DNA of 64,000 nt from Gymnothorax reevesii (Eukaryota; Chordata; Actinopteri; Anguilliformes; Muraenidae). The notes below the pieces were generated by a model. It made no database searches. It worked only from the letters and a program-made list of their open reading frames with translations, and had not been told where the DNA came from. The stretch covers positions 27,522,367 through 27,586,366 of the forward strand of contig CM056580.1 in NCBI GenBank assembly GCA_029721435.1, given 5' to 3'. Shown in pieces: positions 46,153-57,854 of this stretch (its first letter is position 1; every line of letters starts with the position of its first letter). The translations under genes and the position numbers were made by a program.

Positions 46153-46555
46153 AATTACCTTTCAGAATTTAAATGGATTATATAAGCTCTCAGTCATTTC
46201 TTTAACATAGTGGTCTGATTTAGCTTTGAGAATCAGAGAAATACATCTGTTCTGCAGATGTCAAAAATGCATCCAGTCTGATTGGCATTTGGTCTCTCTT
46301 GCAGTTGCCCATGCCACATTTTGCTCATGAATTATATCAGTTTGTCTGAAAGCCAAGGGTTTCATGTCCTTCAACGTTTAGTGGAGCATGCTTATCAATA
46401 ACCTCTAAGAGTACTGGTGTAAAATATGATAAAGCGATTTCAGAGTCTGGAATCAGGTATAGCTGATCCCTGTCATATAAATGAAGGTCAAACAAAATTC
46501 TTGCATACTAAAGTATTTAAAATGTCTTTTTATAAAAATATGTGGTCGTTCTTTT

Positions 46556-47014
46556 GAGAGCTTGGTGTCTCTCACCGCCGCAATAACGCACTGATTGCTG
46601 ACGTCATTAGCAAATACAGTGGTGCCTTTAAACCTGGCCTTGTGTGCCTTGTGGGGCGTTTTTTTTTAAAGTTCAGTCGAGGAGCTGTAAGGTAAGGTGT
46701 ACTGCAGGTATCAAACACCCCTGCCAGCCAGCCAGGTCCTGCACACATGTCGTCATTGTTATAGACGATATGTGCTTATGGTTAGTGAGAAAGTTGTAGT
46801 CACTCACCCAACTTTTCAAAACACTTCATTATCACAGACAAACAGAACAAAGCCAGGACAGCAAGTGTTTTAATCCCCATTCTGCCACGATACACAGCAA
46901 GAAGTCCTGACACGTATCCCCTTACAGCTGAAAGACAAAGCTCTCAAACAGCACGCCATTGTCACGACTCAAATCTCTGCCCAGCAAACCCTGCAAAACG
47001 ACTTCTTATCATCC
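46556..47014. other. Spacer between two LINEs, no feature assigned
   Basis: No coding frame or element terminus is recognised. The right border is the (ATTAC)n tail of the next LINE. Confidence 0.4.
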
Positions 47015-48740
47015 AAGTTTTACATTACATTACATTACAGGTTCTTAGCAGACGCTCTTATCCAGAGTGACGTACAAAAGTGCACAAGATTGGTACGAAA
47101 GTGCAGAGCTCCTAGGAGACAAGTACAAGTGCTAAAAGTCAGTGACAGAACACTTTCCATTGTCATAGATTGTTACAGATCAAAACCAATCACAAAAGGG
47201 CAAGGGCAAGTGAACAAAATGGCAATAAGGTCAAGTGCAACAGAGGTAAGTTCAGCTAAGGGGCAGAGTCAAGTGCAAGAAAAGGGCAATAAAATAAAAT
47301 AAGTGCAACAAATGGCTAACAGGTCAAATGGAACAAAGGGGCAGGAAAATCAAGTAAACCGACAACGAAATAGGGTGCAACAAAATGAAAGGCAACCAAA
47401 TCAAGCGGCAACAAAATCAGGAAATAAGGTAAACAAAATTAAGTGCAACAAGATTGTGTAAGGGCAACAAATTTAGGGAAGTAGGGACAGGATTCAGGGC
47501 AGTGGAGTAGGGGAAAGGTGGAGTTTTCAGGCAGTGCTTGAAGGTGCTCAAGGATTCTGCTGTCCTGACCTCGATAGGTAGATCATTCCACCAACGAGGT
47601 ACCAGGACAGAGAACAGCCTTGAGCAGGAAGGGGAAGAGCGGAGAGGGGGAGGAGCCAGGTGACCAGAAGTAGCAGAGCGGAGTGCTCTAGCAGGGGTGT
47701 AAGGTCTGAACGGTCTCTGGATGTAAGCTGGAGCTGTTTTGTTGACTCCCTGGTAGGCTAGCACCTTTGAATTTGATGCGAGTGGCAACAGGGAGCCAGA
47801 GGAGCCTTGTGAGCAGGGGGGTGATGTGGGAGTGTCTCGGCAGGTTGTGGACCAGGCGAGCTGCAGTGTTCTGGATGAGCTGCAGGGATCTGATGGCAGA
47901 TGCTGAGAGGCCAGCGAGGAGGGAGTTGCAGTAGTCCAGGCGGGAGAGGATCAAGACTACGAGCTGCGTTGAGTAGCTGGTGAGGAAGGGCCAGATTCTA
48001 CGGATGTTGCAGAGGAAGAATCTGCAGGTCCGAGTCACTGCTGCGATGTCCACAGCAGAGGAGAGCCTGTTGTCAAACAGGACCCCAAGGTTCTTCACAC
48101 TCCGCGAGGGGGAGATGGTAGTACTCCCCAGGGTGATAGTCAGGTCCAGGAGAAGGGAGGATGGAGCAGGGATGTAGATCATCTCCATCTTGGTTGGGTT
48201 GAGCTTCAGGTGATGGTTGTCCATCCAGCTCTGGATGTCTTGTAAGCAGGCGGAGATGCGGGCGGAGACCTGGGCATCAGGGGGAAAAGAGGGAAAAAGT
48301 TGAGTGTCATCAGCATAAAAGTGATATGATAAACCATGAGCAGAAATGACAGGACAGAGAGACTGGAGATAAAGAGAAAAGAGTAGTGGACCAAGAACTG
48401 AGCCTTGGGGGACGCCTGTGGTAAGGGGACAGGGTGTTGATACTTCACCAGCCCAGGCAGCCAGATGAGGTCCGTACAACAGATCCCCAGTGCAGACAGG
48501 GAAGAGAGGAGGATGGAATGGTCGACTGTGTTGAATGCGGCAGAGGGGTCGAGGAGGATCAGGATGGATGAGAGGGAGGCTGCACGTGCAGTGTGAAGCG
48601 CCTCACTGACAGAGATGAGTGCGGTCTCCGTGGAGTGGGCAGCTCTGAATCCCGACTGGTGTGGGTCCAGGAGGTTGTTTTCTGCAGGAAAAGAGGAGAG
48701 TTGGGTAGCAACAGCACGTTCAAGGGTTAGCATGCATTAG
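47015..48740 (-). mobile_element. 5'-truncated LINE (L2/CR1-like), minus strand
   Basis: The 3' end is an (ATTAC)n tail near 47020-47037 followed by the very common fish LINE-tail motif TTAGCAGACGCTCTTATCC. The coding part runs up to about 48733, where the element is truncated inside the reverse transcriptase. Confidence 0.85.
47417..48733 (-). pseudogene. LINE reverse transcriptase, C-terminal half
   Basis: Overlapping frames read AENNLLDPHQSGFRAAHSTE, ILLDPSAAFNTVDHSILLSS (catalytic-Asp region), TGVPQGSVLGPLLFSLYLQS, LSYHFYADDTQLFPSF (YADD), LKLNPTKMEMIYIP, VKNLGVLFDNRLS and the C-terminal RLDYCNSLLAGLSASAIRSL, ending VPRWWNDLPIEVRTAESLST. At least two frameshifts occur (near 48470 and 47760). 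Domain order is that of L2/CR1-group LINEs. The endonuclease domain is missing. Confidence 0.9.
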
Positions 48741-49976
48741 CATGCAGAGCAGTGCGTTTGCGAGTGCTGAGCACAGTATGTTGGATGCAGATTCAGGTAA
48801 ATCCAAGAGGTTGCTCAAATAAACCAGATGCTCTGAAACCTAAAAATTAAAAAATGATCAAATATAGCCTTTAATAAGAACATCAGTTGCCCATACAAGG
48901 TTTTCCAAATTTTTTTCAATGTCATGCTAAAAGGGGAAAAAAAAACATAAATTTTAAAAATTAATTATACTAAAAACAAACCCTGAACAGAGACAAAAGA
49001 CAACACAAAGCAGCTGCCATCTTTAATTAAGAAGGGAAGGACAAAATTGGCAGAAATGCAGTCCTAATCCTGGGGACTGATGAAAGATTTGGAGGTGTTC
49101 CTAATATACTGGCCTAGAGGAACAGACTGGTACAGATGATTAACAGGAATTCCGTCCCAAACTTGGAGACGCCCAAACATTAAGGCTTGGGAGCTTGTTC
49201 TTATAAGATTTTGAAGAGTAATTATGGTTTTCTCTGTTCTCAAAATTAGATAAACAGATAAGAGTAGAGGCTTCGCTCAATACTAGAAGATAAACTGAAG
49301 GATGGGCTTTGGAGTGACGAACCATTACAAACCAGAAACTCTGCTTGACAAAATGTAAGTTTATATACGCACACCACACACATGGAGCGGAGTACATAAT
49401 GAATCACTCCTGGGCATGGGGAAGGAGACCAAGACAATGAGTCATTTAAAGGAGCCAAAACCAAAAAACATGCGGGTTGCTGGAAAGGGGAAAGACGCAA
49501 TTAAGGACGCACGAGGGTTGTGACAAGTTTCAGATGGTGAGAGTGCAGTCCACTTCATCACAGTGTTGTCCTGTGAATGGACACTTCTACCTCCAACCTC
49601 TGCAGAGCTAAATGGGTGGCAGGTAACAAACAGTCATAATTGAAATTCTGGGCAGGTTTACTGGAATCAGTTGGAGCTATACCTTTGCCAAATTCAGCAG
49701 ACAGGCAACATAGTGTTTATACAGGGACCATTGTGCCTCAGCAGTGTATTCATAAGCAGGTATGTGGGAATTTACTGTGGGAATTTTCCAGAATTCTGCA
49801 GTGGCGTTTACCTGTCCTACCATTCCTGCTCTCTCTGTGTACAGAGATTTTCATATGATCTGTGTGAGCACTTTTCAAAATATTGTAGGGAAAAACAACA
49901 GATATACACTGGGACTCACACATAAACACACACACACACATACACACACACTGTAGTGTGCAGGGATGATTATACA
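48741..49976. other. Intergenic sequence, no gene recognised
   Basis: A short (CA)n tract at about 49927-49951 precedes the hAT insertion. Otherwise no recognisable feature is present. Confidence 0.45.
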
Positions 49977-50614
49977 CAGCGGAATGTGGCCACATGTTCA
50001 GAGGGACTTCAGTAACCTCACCCTTTACTGCTCGATTGTCCGCAAGTTTGCCAGATTAACAATAAAACAGTTAATCGACTGAATGACTAAAAGCAGCACG
50101 TGACCTATAATAAGAAATGGTAATGAAAAAGTGAACACCTATTGCTTACATTGATATAATTGATACAACATTGTTAGGATGGAAACATAAATGCAAAAAG
50201 TGTGAAACGTTAGCTGACTTTGCAGCATTTATTTTCGCCATCCTTACAATTGTCACTCAGCTGTGCGTTATACGTTACTGGAGCGGATTCTCGGGGTTTA
50301 TCGCTTAACGAGCATCGCAAACTAATTTGCACAAATCTGCGCTGCTTCTTGAGCTACACAAACGCAGAAATGATAAAGATTTTTTGATATTTGATGTAGT
50401 CATTTATGTGTAGAAGAAAATGTCTTATAATTTTGCGGTGCAATGTACTTCTATAACAATGCTATCAAAACTAAATTAGACAGTTGTCGGTTCCACCAAT
50501 TAGTGTGAGCAACTGTGGCTAGTCGGGAGAAGTAAACTGCGAGCGGTTTAGATTATTAAGCAGTGAAAGGCGAGGTTATTGCTGGCCTTTGTTCCTGCCG
50601 ACGAACCGCCACTG
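49977..50614 (-). mobile_element. 638-bp non-autonomous hAT with perfect 8-bp TSD
   Basis: The element begins CAGCGGAATG and ends GAACCGCCACTG, flanked by ATTATACA at 49969-49976 and 50615-50622. Its inverse is homologous, by eye about 75-80%, to the outer parts of the hAT element at 54654-57146, so the two are copies of one family in opposite orientation. Confidence 0.9.
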
Positions 50615-51189
50615 ATTATACACATAACAAAATGAAGATAAATGAGAAACCAAGTAGTATTCAAGTATTTATTTCATGCAGTATTGGATGATATATGTAC
50701 AGTAGATGTCAATGAGTAAACAGATAACAATATGCACTTAAAACAAAAGTAATGTATTTTTGAGAGAAAAAGTCAATATCTAGCGTGGCCACCTTTCGCT
50801 TTGCTTACAGCATTTAATCCTTCAGGCATACTTTTCACACATTATTTCCTCACTTAATAAACCATTCCAGATAGACGCTCATTCCAAAGAGATTCTTTTG
50901 ATGTTACAACTGATTTGCTCAATCGGATTTAGGTCTGGACTTTTAGCAGGCCAAGTCATAACTTTACTATCATCAGATGTTTCATTCCCTCTGTGATAAA
51001 GCTTGCAAAACTTAGAAGTGTGTTTAGGGTCAGTATCATGTTAAAAAATAAAATTCCTGACTAATCAGTCTCTTTCCAAATGGCAATGCATCGCTCACAA
51101 GGATGCTGTGATACTTTATTTGCTCCATGATTGCATCAATTTTTATGAGATCACCGGCTTCTTTTGAGCCATAGTATTACCACCTCCGT

Positions 51190-51640
51190 GAAGCATTTTA
51201 AAGGTGATAGCTACAAGTTTAATTCCACCTGGCCAGTATGTGTCACACTCACACTCGCCCGCTCTCGCTCTAACCTTCAATTGTACTGGTTGCCAGGTAC
51301 AACAACGCCAAATACTGGAGGTGGACGGAGAACAAGAGAGATGTCAAGCGAGGAGTCTTTCGTAGTAGGTTAATTATTTAATCATAAATTCTTTCTGTGT
51401 GCCTATATAACGTCATTACTCACTGTAACAATCTCCTTGTAAAACATGTTTAGATCGCTAACTAAACTGCTGGCTGACGAATGCCATCACATTATGTCAC
51501 ATTATGTTAAGACAAGTTATGTCTTTTTAAACGTCTGGCAACCCCTGAGCTCCGCCTCACGTGACATCAATGTACTGATGCTGTTGGCGCAGAGATCATT
51601 TCATGTCGACGTTACCAACGTAACCAGATGTAAATATGTA
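51190..51640. other. Unassigned segment within the old Tc1 remnant
   Basis: This stretch does not read as transposase. It contains a CACACTCGCCCGCTCTCGCT patch and a small frame starting MSSEESFVVG, but no family is recognised. It may be another insertion. Confidence 0.35.
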
Positions 51641-51644
51641 TATA

Positions 51645-53147
51645 TACTGACCAAAACTTCCAACGCAACACTCGGTTTTATTGCAAAATGTCATTTTCTT
51701 ACGATAAATTTAACAATACATAACAAATATTAAAATTCAAATCAAAAACACAGTTTTAGAGTCAGGAATGAAGAACAGATTTTTCCTGGTTTCCAATTTA
51801 TTGCATCAGTTGAAGGCGCAATTCTGGATCAGCGAAGTCAGTATCTTGTATGGCCTCCTCTGGCGTCACACACAGCCTGGATTCTACGATGCATGGAGTC
51901 AATAAAATGCCGAATTTCAGCCTGTGTGTTGCGGTCCCATTCCTCCTGGAGTGCTTGACGCAACTGTTGGTCTGTGGCTGGTCCTGGATCACGCCTTCTC
52001 ACCCGGCGATCCAGAATATCCCATAGATGTTCTATAGGGTTTAAATCTGGGGAATACTCAGGTCAATCATGACAGAGAACATTATTCTGCCTCAGATAGT
52101 CCTGACAGACTCTGGCAACATGTGGTCTCGCGTTATCCTGTTGCAGCGTTAGGCGATAGCGATGGACGAGTGGAACTGCGACAGGGGTAAGGATGTCGTC
52201 ACGGTAACGGGCCGCACTGAGGTTTCCATCAATGAAAATGAGGTCTGTCTTGTGTCTACTGCTTATTCCAGCCCAAACCATCACACTGGGTCCACCCCAG
52301 TGGTCATGCTGCAGGATGGTAGCGTCAGTATAACGTTCCCGTCGCCTACGCCATACACGCAGTCTTCCGTCAGACACACTCAACTTGAACCTCGATTCAT
52401 CGGAGAAGAGCACCCTGTTCCACCTGAGAGCATTCCAGCCCAAATGTGCCCTTGACCATCGCAGACGGACGCGGCAACGTGCAGGAGTCAACACCAAATC
52501 ACGGCGGGGACGTTGGTTGTCCAAGTCGGCTTCACGCAGGCGGTTGCGTACGGTTTGGTTGCTAATCCAGTTCTGATGACAACCTCTGGTCTGAGCAGCA
52601 GTGACTGTAGCTGGCAGGAAGCGATTGCGCAGGTGCTGGAGGCAAATATGGCGATCCTGCTGAGGGGTGGTGACTCGTGGTCTGGAGGCACGTGTTCGAT
52701 CACCGGTGCTTCCTGTTTCATTATACCGGCTCCAGAGACGTGATATGGTCGACACGTGGACGCCCAGGTTCCTTGCAACCTGTCTTTGCGACATTCCACC
52801 TGTGAGCATACCAACGGTTCGCTCTCGCTGATTTTGACCTTGGCGCGGCATGTTCACGCGTTGTCCGTGGACAATGCAAAGGAATATTTAAGTTGCCCAT
52901 TGCTACGGCTATTCATTGACCAAATTCACAAAAGATTGGTCAATGAGTTCTACTCAACCTAACGGGATAGGCAAAATTGTAAACAATGTGCAATCAAGTG
53001 GAACGAGCTGCCCACATGACATAATCAAAACAGTTTTCTGAGCTTTTAAGTTGTAGTTGATGTATCATGGCTCAAAACCAATATCCCATTTTATGTACAC
53101 CAAATATTTCAAAATTGTATGTGTTGCGTTGGAAGTTTTGGTCAGTG
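51645..53147 (-). mobile_element. Young Tc1 element, 1.5 kb
   Basis: ACTGACCAAAACTTCCAACG starts the left end and is mirrored at 53117-53146, flanked by TA on both sides (51643-51644 and 53148-53149). The termini are almost perfectly complementary. The element inserted in an older Tc1 of another family. Confidence 0.92.
51838..52857 (-). pseudogene. Nearly intact DD34E Tc1 transposase with one stop
   Basis: From the ATG at 52857 (or the MPRQ start at 52851) to TGA at 51838-51840 the frame is 340 codons and is broken only by one TGA at 52063-52065. The order is: paired-type helices (MSQRQVARNLGVHVSTISRL), RNRFLPATVTAAQTR, VLFSDESRFKLSVSDGR (first Asp), PSVMVWAGISSRHKTDLIFI, LTLQQDNARPHVARVCQDYL (second Asp), then [21 protein letters not shown] (Glu) and the tail RIQAVCDARGGHTRY. 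The family usually has Trp where the TGA lies, so a single TGG-to-TGA change explains the break. Low decay points to recent activity. Confidence 0.92.
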
Positions 53148-53730
53148 TATATTGGACCCGTAAAGTTTTATAAAACAATTATTTTCATACTATTATAATT
53201 TTGAGTAAAATTAATTCTTTTATTCTGCACCCCTCTCGGCGTTCTGTGGATGCATTGCTTTTGAAAAATTAATCGTTTTGATGAAAAAGTTGTAGCTATG
53301 ACCTTTAAACGTTCTCTAATTCTACAGCACACAATTACAATTCTACAGTTCTGGGTGTGAAAATTTTATATTTTCATTCATCGGTCCAAAGGACTTATTC
53401 CCAGTCCACTGGGGTCCAATCCTTGAATTTCTTGGCAAACTCAGTTTTTTTTTTTTTTTGTTGTTGCCTGCTTTTCGCAGCAACTTGACCAGTCAGACCA
53501 TTTTCACACTGGCGTCTAGAAATGATAGATCTTAACACTCACCTCTTCTCTTCTAGCGCTAGTAATATCATCACGGAGTTGTCATGCTGTCAAGTGCCTT
53601 TTTTATTGTTTACGGTATGCCGATAACAAACATCAGGGGCACTTAACTTCTGTTTTTTATCTCAATTGCTATGAGATTTTAGTGAACTTGTCTCTTTGAA
53701 ATGCTTGATGGTGTTTCTTACAGTGCCATG

Positions 53731-54653
53731 GCAGCATTTTGTGTCTTTCCGCATCATATATGGCCAGAATGCGGCTCGAACAATGTCAGAGAGCTCCTTC
53801 AATTGTGCAATCGCATTTTAACATTGTTACACTGCTCAAAGTTCATCTCACCTTACATACTGGAACAACTGACCATCAGAGGTAATTCTGTGAAATACTG
53901 CAGCCTCAAACCAGTTTAAACGCATTTTTTAGCATCAGTAATCAACAAATGACCCTTCAAAAAAGCAATCAGGCTATACTAGAGTAAAAAAATAAAATTT
54001 TCTATTGTTATAAAAAAACAACAGTTTTTTTGGTGTTTGTTTATTTCTCACATTTTTATCTCAGTATACTCCTGGGAATTTTTTTTTTTTTTGTATTTTT
54101 TCAATGCATTTTCACCAAAAATTATGGAGAATTGATATATAGGGATCCCATTCAGATGGAAGTGATGGTGTCTGTTCTCTGCACAAGACTGTGTATGTGT
54201 GTATACATACATTCATACACACACGCACACACAGATGCTCAATGCTCTGACAATGACTGTGGTACCTGACCTCTCACAATGCCATCTTTGCATTATGGTG
54301 CTATCTGAAGACATTTTTTGATGAGCTTCATCAGTCTAATGGGAGCAATCGAGACCTGTACGGTTTGATGTATTTTAAGAAATTTCTTTCAGGTTGTTCA
54401 CTTGGATTCAGTTGCCATTCGCTTTACTGTCTGGAAGAGGAAAATGCCCTTGAATCCCTTACAAATAGATTTAGGAACCTCACATGGGTTTCACTTCAGA
54501 AGTATATTTCCTTCTGCAAAATATCCATGTGCTTGCCTCTGCCTTGCACAAAAGCAGTCTATTTATCACAATAAGCATTGCTGCTTAATTTGTGATGTAT
54601 TGTATTGCAGATCACACACAGTACATCAGATTCATAAACTGTACTGCTGTTAT
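53731..54653. other. Intergenic sequence, no gene recognised
   Basis: The segment contains a poly(T) run near 54079 and a short CA-rich tract near 54215. The open frames at 54365-54716 have no recognisable family features. Confidence 0.4.
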
Positions 54654-55230
54654 CAGTGGCGGTCCGTCAGCAGAAACACAGGGCCTGCAATAACCTCACC
54701 TTTCACTGCCAAATAACACTGCTAAACCTCTCACAGTATACCTCTCCCAATTAGAAACAGTTGCTCAGACTAATTGGTTGAACCGACAAGAGTCTAATTT
54801 ATTTTTTAAAGCTTTGTTATACATTACACCACAATATTATACGCCATTTTCTTCCACACATCAATGACTACGTAAAATATTAATATGTCTTTATTAATTC
54901 TGCACTTGTGTAGCTCATGAAACGGTACAGATATGCGTAAATTAGTTTGCAAGGCTCATTGAGCAATAAGCCGCGAGAATTTGTTCTAAGAGTCTGAATG
55001 TAGTGACAGCTAAAGGGCGTTGTTAGGTGCGGTGCACAGCTGAGTGATGGTGAAAATAATTGCTGTGAAGTCAGCAAAAGTTTTGTATTTTTTTTGCATA
55101 TGTGTTTCCATCCTAACAGAGTTGTATCAATTATATAAATGTTGTCAATAGTTCATTTTTTATTTTCATTTCTTATTATGGAAAATGGATTGGTCTTGGT
55201 TGTTCAGTTGATAAATTGTTTGATTGTTAA

Positions 55231-57048
55231 CCCCTTAAGCCCTGAGCCTCTTTTTTTGAAAATGGCAAGCCCAAAATGAAATGAGTATAAATGAGTATAT
55301 CTCTACGACTGCTTGGTCCATTTGAATAATCTTGGTATCATAATAAAGGTGAAACCATTTGGGATATCATACCTGGTGTAAAAATCACTATATATGTCAG
55401 TGAGTCAGTGTAAATGGAGATGGAACACAGTGTAAATGAAAGATCTCATTTTGCACAAATTTTTACTTCGATCCCTTGTAAATTTGTTGAGTTGCAGCCT
55501 GAAACCTCGAAAAATTACAGCACAGAATGTCATTATTATCTGTGCCAAAGTTTATTTTAATCAGGTCAATCAGAACAAAATTAGAGAGGAATGTCTAGGT
55601 GGCCTCTCCATTTTGGCAGTTTAGGTACCTTGTGTTCCATTTCAGATTTCTTACATACCAAGCTGTAAAACCCATTAAATTTCACGTATATATCGCTACA
55701 GGCATCCATTCCAACAAAATACAACCTTTTTTAATTTTTAGAATAAAAAAAAATTATTATTATTTCTGCCAGTTTTGTTGCCTATACAATTTCCCATTCA
55801 AAGATAATACATACATAATACTCCACTGGACCATATTTGTTAAAAAACAAAACAAATAAGTAAAATGATAAATACAAAGGCAATGTGAAAATATGTTAAA
55901 GAAAAGTAAGAATAACAAAAACTCCAGCAATTATTTGTAGAAGGCAACTGCGATTATTTCCAAAAAAACAAAATAAAATAAATAAATAAATAAAAACGGG
56001 TACCCCGATCAGGAATCGTACCTTCACAATTTCCTTTCAGCAGCGTAGCATTTTATCCAATAGGCTGCGCCAATCGACAACAGTCTATGGTGAAATTGCC
56101 CATTCAACGAATGGGTAAGGAAAATACGTAGGCTACTGTACCGTTGTAGGCTCAGTATTTGCGCGGAATAGTGCAAAGATTTTGTCAGAAAACGACTTTG
56201 AAAGTGAATGTTGAATATTTAGCGGATAATTATTTGGACAATACCTCAAACAAACTAGTTATGTGTTTATATTGTGCGCTATTCAAGAACATTCATTATG
56301 TCCCATGGACTCAGTTTGACGCACTCGAAACGCGAGGCTGTAGCTCAGGCTCGGTTTCTGCCATAAAGGTGGTTTAGAGTTCGTTAGAATCATCAGGACT
56401 CCTACAATCAAATTCCTATCAGCATAGTCTTCCTGACAGCATCACAAGCCGATCTCAGAAAGAATAATGCATTGCAAGGAGGCGGAATGCTACGGAGCTG
56501 AGATATTTGAAGCAATGCCCTGGGAAAGAACATGCTAGGATCCCGGGCAGATCTAGTTTCGTTATAACACGAACACATTGGGCTAACAATAGCAAGAGCA
56601 GATTTACCCCCGAGCAGTGTTTTTATTGCAAAATATCAAAGGTAAGAATTTTTTTCTGCTCATCTCTGTAGACTGTAAAGTGTATGCCTGCTGTTCTTTC
56701 AATGTGGTGTCGGTTTAAAATGACAGGGCTCATATCGTTGCATTCTGTGGAATTTCCCCTTTAATTTGAGGTATCGTTTTTATGCATAGCACGAATTCAG
56801 CAGAAATCCTGGCGATTCAGCACTGATATTATTTTTTCCTATGTTCTGCTGCATGCTTATTTACTTGCTTGGTGCTTGAATTGTGTTCGGTTGAGGTAAA
56901 AATGGTTTACATGAGCTTTTGGCCGAGTTTCTTTGTGAAATGTGGATATGCCGCTTGACAATGTCGCGATTTGAAAAAATGCTGTATTTATAATGCGTAA
57001 TAACCGTCCGCAGTACCGGGGTTCTTAAGGATCTCAGTTCTTAAGGGG
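55231..57048. mobile_element. piggyBac-like element nested in hAT
   Basis: TTAA at 55227-55230 precedes CCCCTTAAGCCCTGAG, and the inverse of the right end is CCCCTTAAGAACTGAG before TTAA at 57049-57052. The gap-free alignment of the surrounding hAT halves to the other copy defines the insertion. No transposase frame is evident in 1.8 kb. Confidence 0.75.
55966..56090 (-). mobile_element. Short tRNA-derived SINE-like unit
   Basis: On the minus strand an A-box-like TTGGCGCAGCCTATTGG and a B-box-like GGTACGATTCC are spaced as in a tRNA. They are followed by (ATTT)n at 55973-55995. The arms do not form a good cloverleaf, so a SINE head is more likely than a tRNA gene. Confidence 0.5.
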
Positions 57049-57814
57049 TTAATCAGGCGAACTTGAATAAGAACAGCGAGAGGACCATTGAGCGGTAAAG
57101 GGTAAGGTTACTGAAGGCCCTCTGAACATGCGATCGCATGCCGCTGGCTGTTATGAGTGTCTGCTAATAAATACTGTAAGTATTTGTAATCAAATGTATG
57201 TCTAATAGATTAAATTGGGACAGTCTAAATCTAATTTAAGGAACCAAATGACTGGTAGACACTACAAGCTGCTCACATTCATTGTAATTACATAATACAA
57301 AATATATCCAAAAGCTTAATTCTGAATGTATTAGAAGGGAAAATTTTTAATGCCACTTCTAGCCTACCTCCACTTAATGTGCTAAAATATTGTATTTTCC
57401 TCCTCCGCTAACTGCATTCTCAAGCTTTTGGGTATGGTTATTGCTTAGGGAAAAATTATCATGGAACATTTTGAGTTCCTTGTTATTTTAGGTATATTTG
57501 CACTAAACTTCTGAGACTCACCGCAGCAAAATACCAACAACGCCGCGCTAATTAAGTAGCAATATAGTCATATTACACATCAAATGAAACAGGAGAGCCT
57601 CTGCTACAAGCACATTTAAGTCATTTTTACACACACCAAGCACAACTCAAACTCAACTCAAACGCCAAGCATATTAATGTTCAAATATCAAAATCCGAGT
57701 AGCGTCAGAAAATCAACCCTCTCTCCACATTTCTATGTCTCCCTCTCTGATACTTCATGCTACACAAACAGAGATATACTCTATTCATTTTGGGTATATC
57801 ATTTTCAAACAGAA

Positions 57815-57847
57815 ACCTAAAAAAGAGGCTGGGGCTTAAGAGGTTAA
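57815..57847 (-). mobile_element. Orphan terminus of the CCCCTTAAG family
   Basis: On the minus strand TTAA then CCTCTTAAGCCCCAGCCTC and TTTTTT matches the left end of the nested piggyBac-like element at 55231. The partner end was not found, so this is a truncated copy or a solo end. Confidence 0.55.
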
Positions 57848-57854
57848 GCATTTT

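Larger units (their letters stand above)
40604..46555 (-). mobile_element. L2/Rex-like LINE, minus strand, split by three insertions
   Basis: The 3' end at 40604 has the TTTATTTAACCTTTATTTTACCAGG motif class of fish LINEs. Reverse-transcriptase blocks follow on the minus strand: the AFNAVQQNLCTLRLGPNANK thumb region (41400-41540), the HFYADDTVIYSS catalytic motif (interrupted at 41607/43284), VYVQVDGLSFTFLNM (near 43440), NNYRPTSKLYILAKALAGLI (near 44850), SVGPDGLDLNVLQIAAEIIA (near 45010), and the pre-RT VLLEVIDKHAPLN (near 46390). Frameshifts and stops are frequent. Insertions are a hAT (41608-43283), a Harbinger-type element (43455-44562) and a tandem-repeat element (about 45290-46152). 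Confidence 0.8.
50690..53730 (-). pseudogene. Old Tc1 transposase split by a younger Tc1
   Basis: On the minus strand the N-terminal block VRNTIKHFKETSSLKSHSN lies near 53715, the catalytic part KKFKDWTPVDWE-stop-VLWTD near 53420 (first Asp), DTDPKHTSKFCKLYHRGNET near 51000 (second Asp), [11 protein letters not shown] near 50920 (Glu), and the tail LNAVSKAKGGHARY-like text near 50800. Several stops are present. The two halves are separated by 51645-53147 (a Tc1 insertion) and an unassigned 51190-51640 segment. Confidence 0.75.
54654..57146 (+). mobile_element. hAT element with perfect TSD, carrying a nested TTAA element
   Basis: CAGTGGCGGTCCG starts at 54654 and CCGCTG ends at 57146, with GCTGTTAT duplicated at 54646-54653 and 57147-57154. 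The outer 575 bp and the last 94 bp align with the inverse of the 638-bp hAT at 49977-50614. The middle is a later insertion (55231-57048). No hAT transposase remains. Confidence 0.9.

Noticed and set aside
47688..48479. 263-codon minus-strand open frame
   Set aside because: It is LINE reverse transcriptase (GVPQGSVLGP and YADD motifs), not a host gene; annotated as part of the retroelement.
56003..56078. Possible functional tRNA gene
   Set aside because: A and B box words are present but the acceptor and T stems do not pair properly, and an (ATTT)n tail follows; a SINE head fits better.
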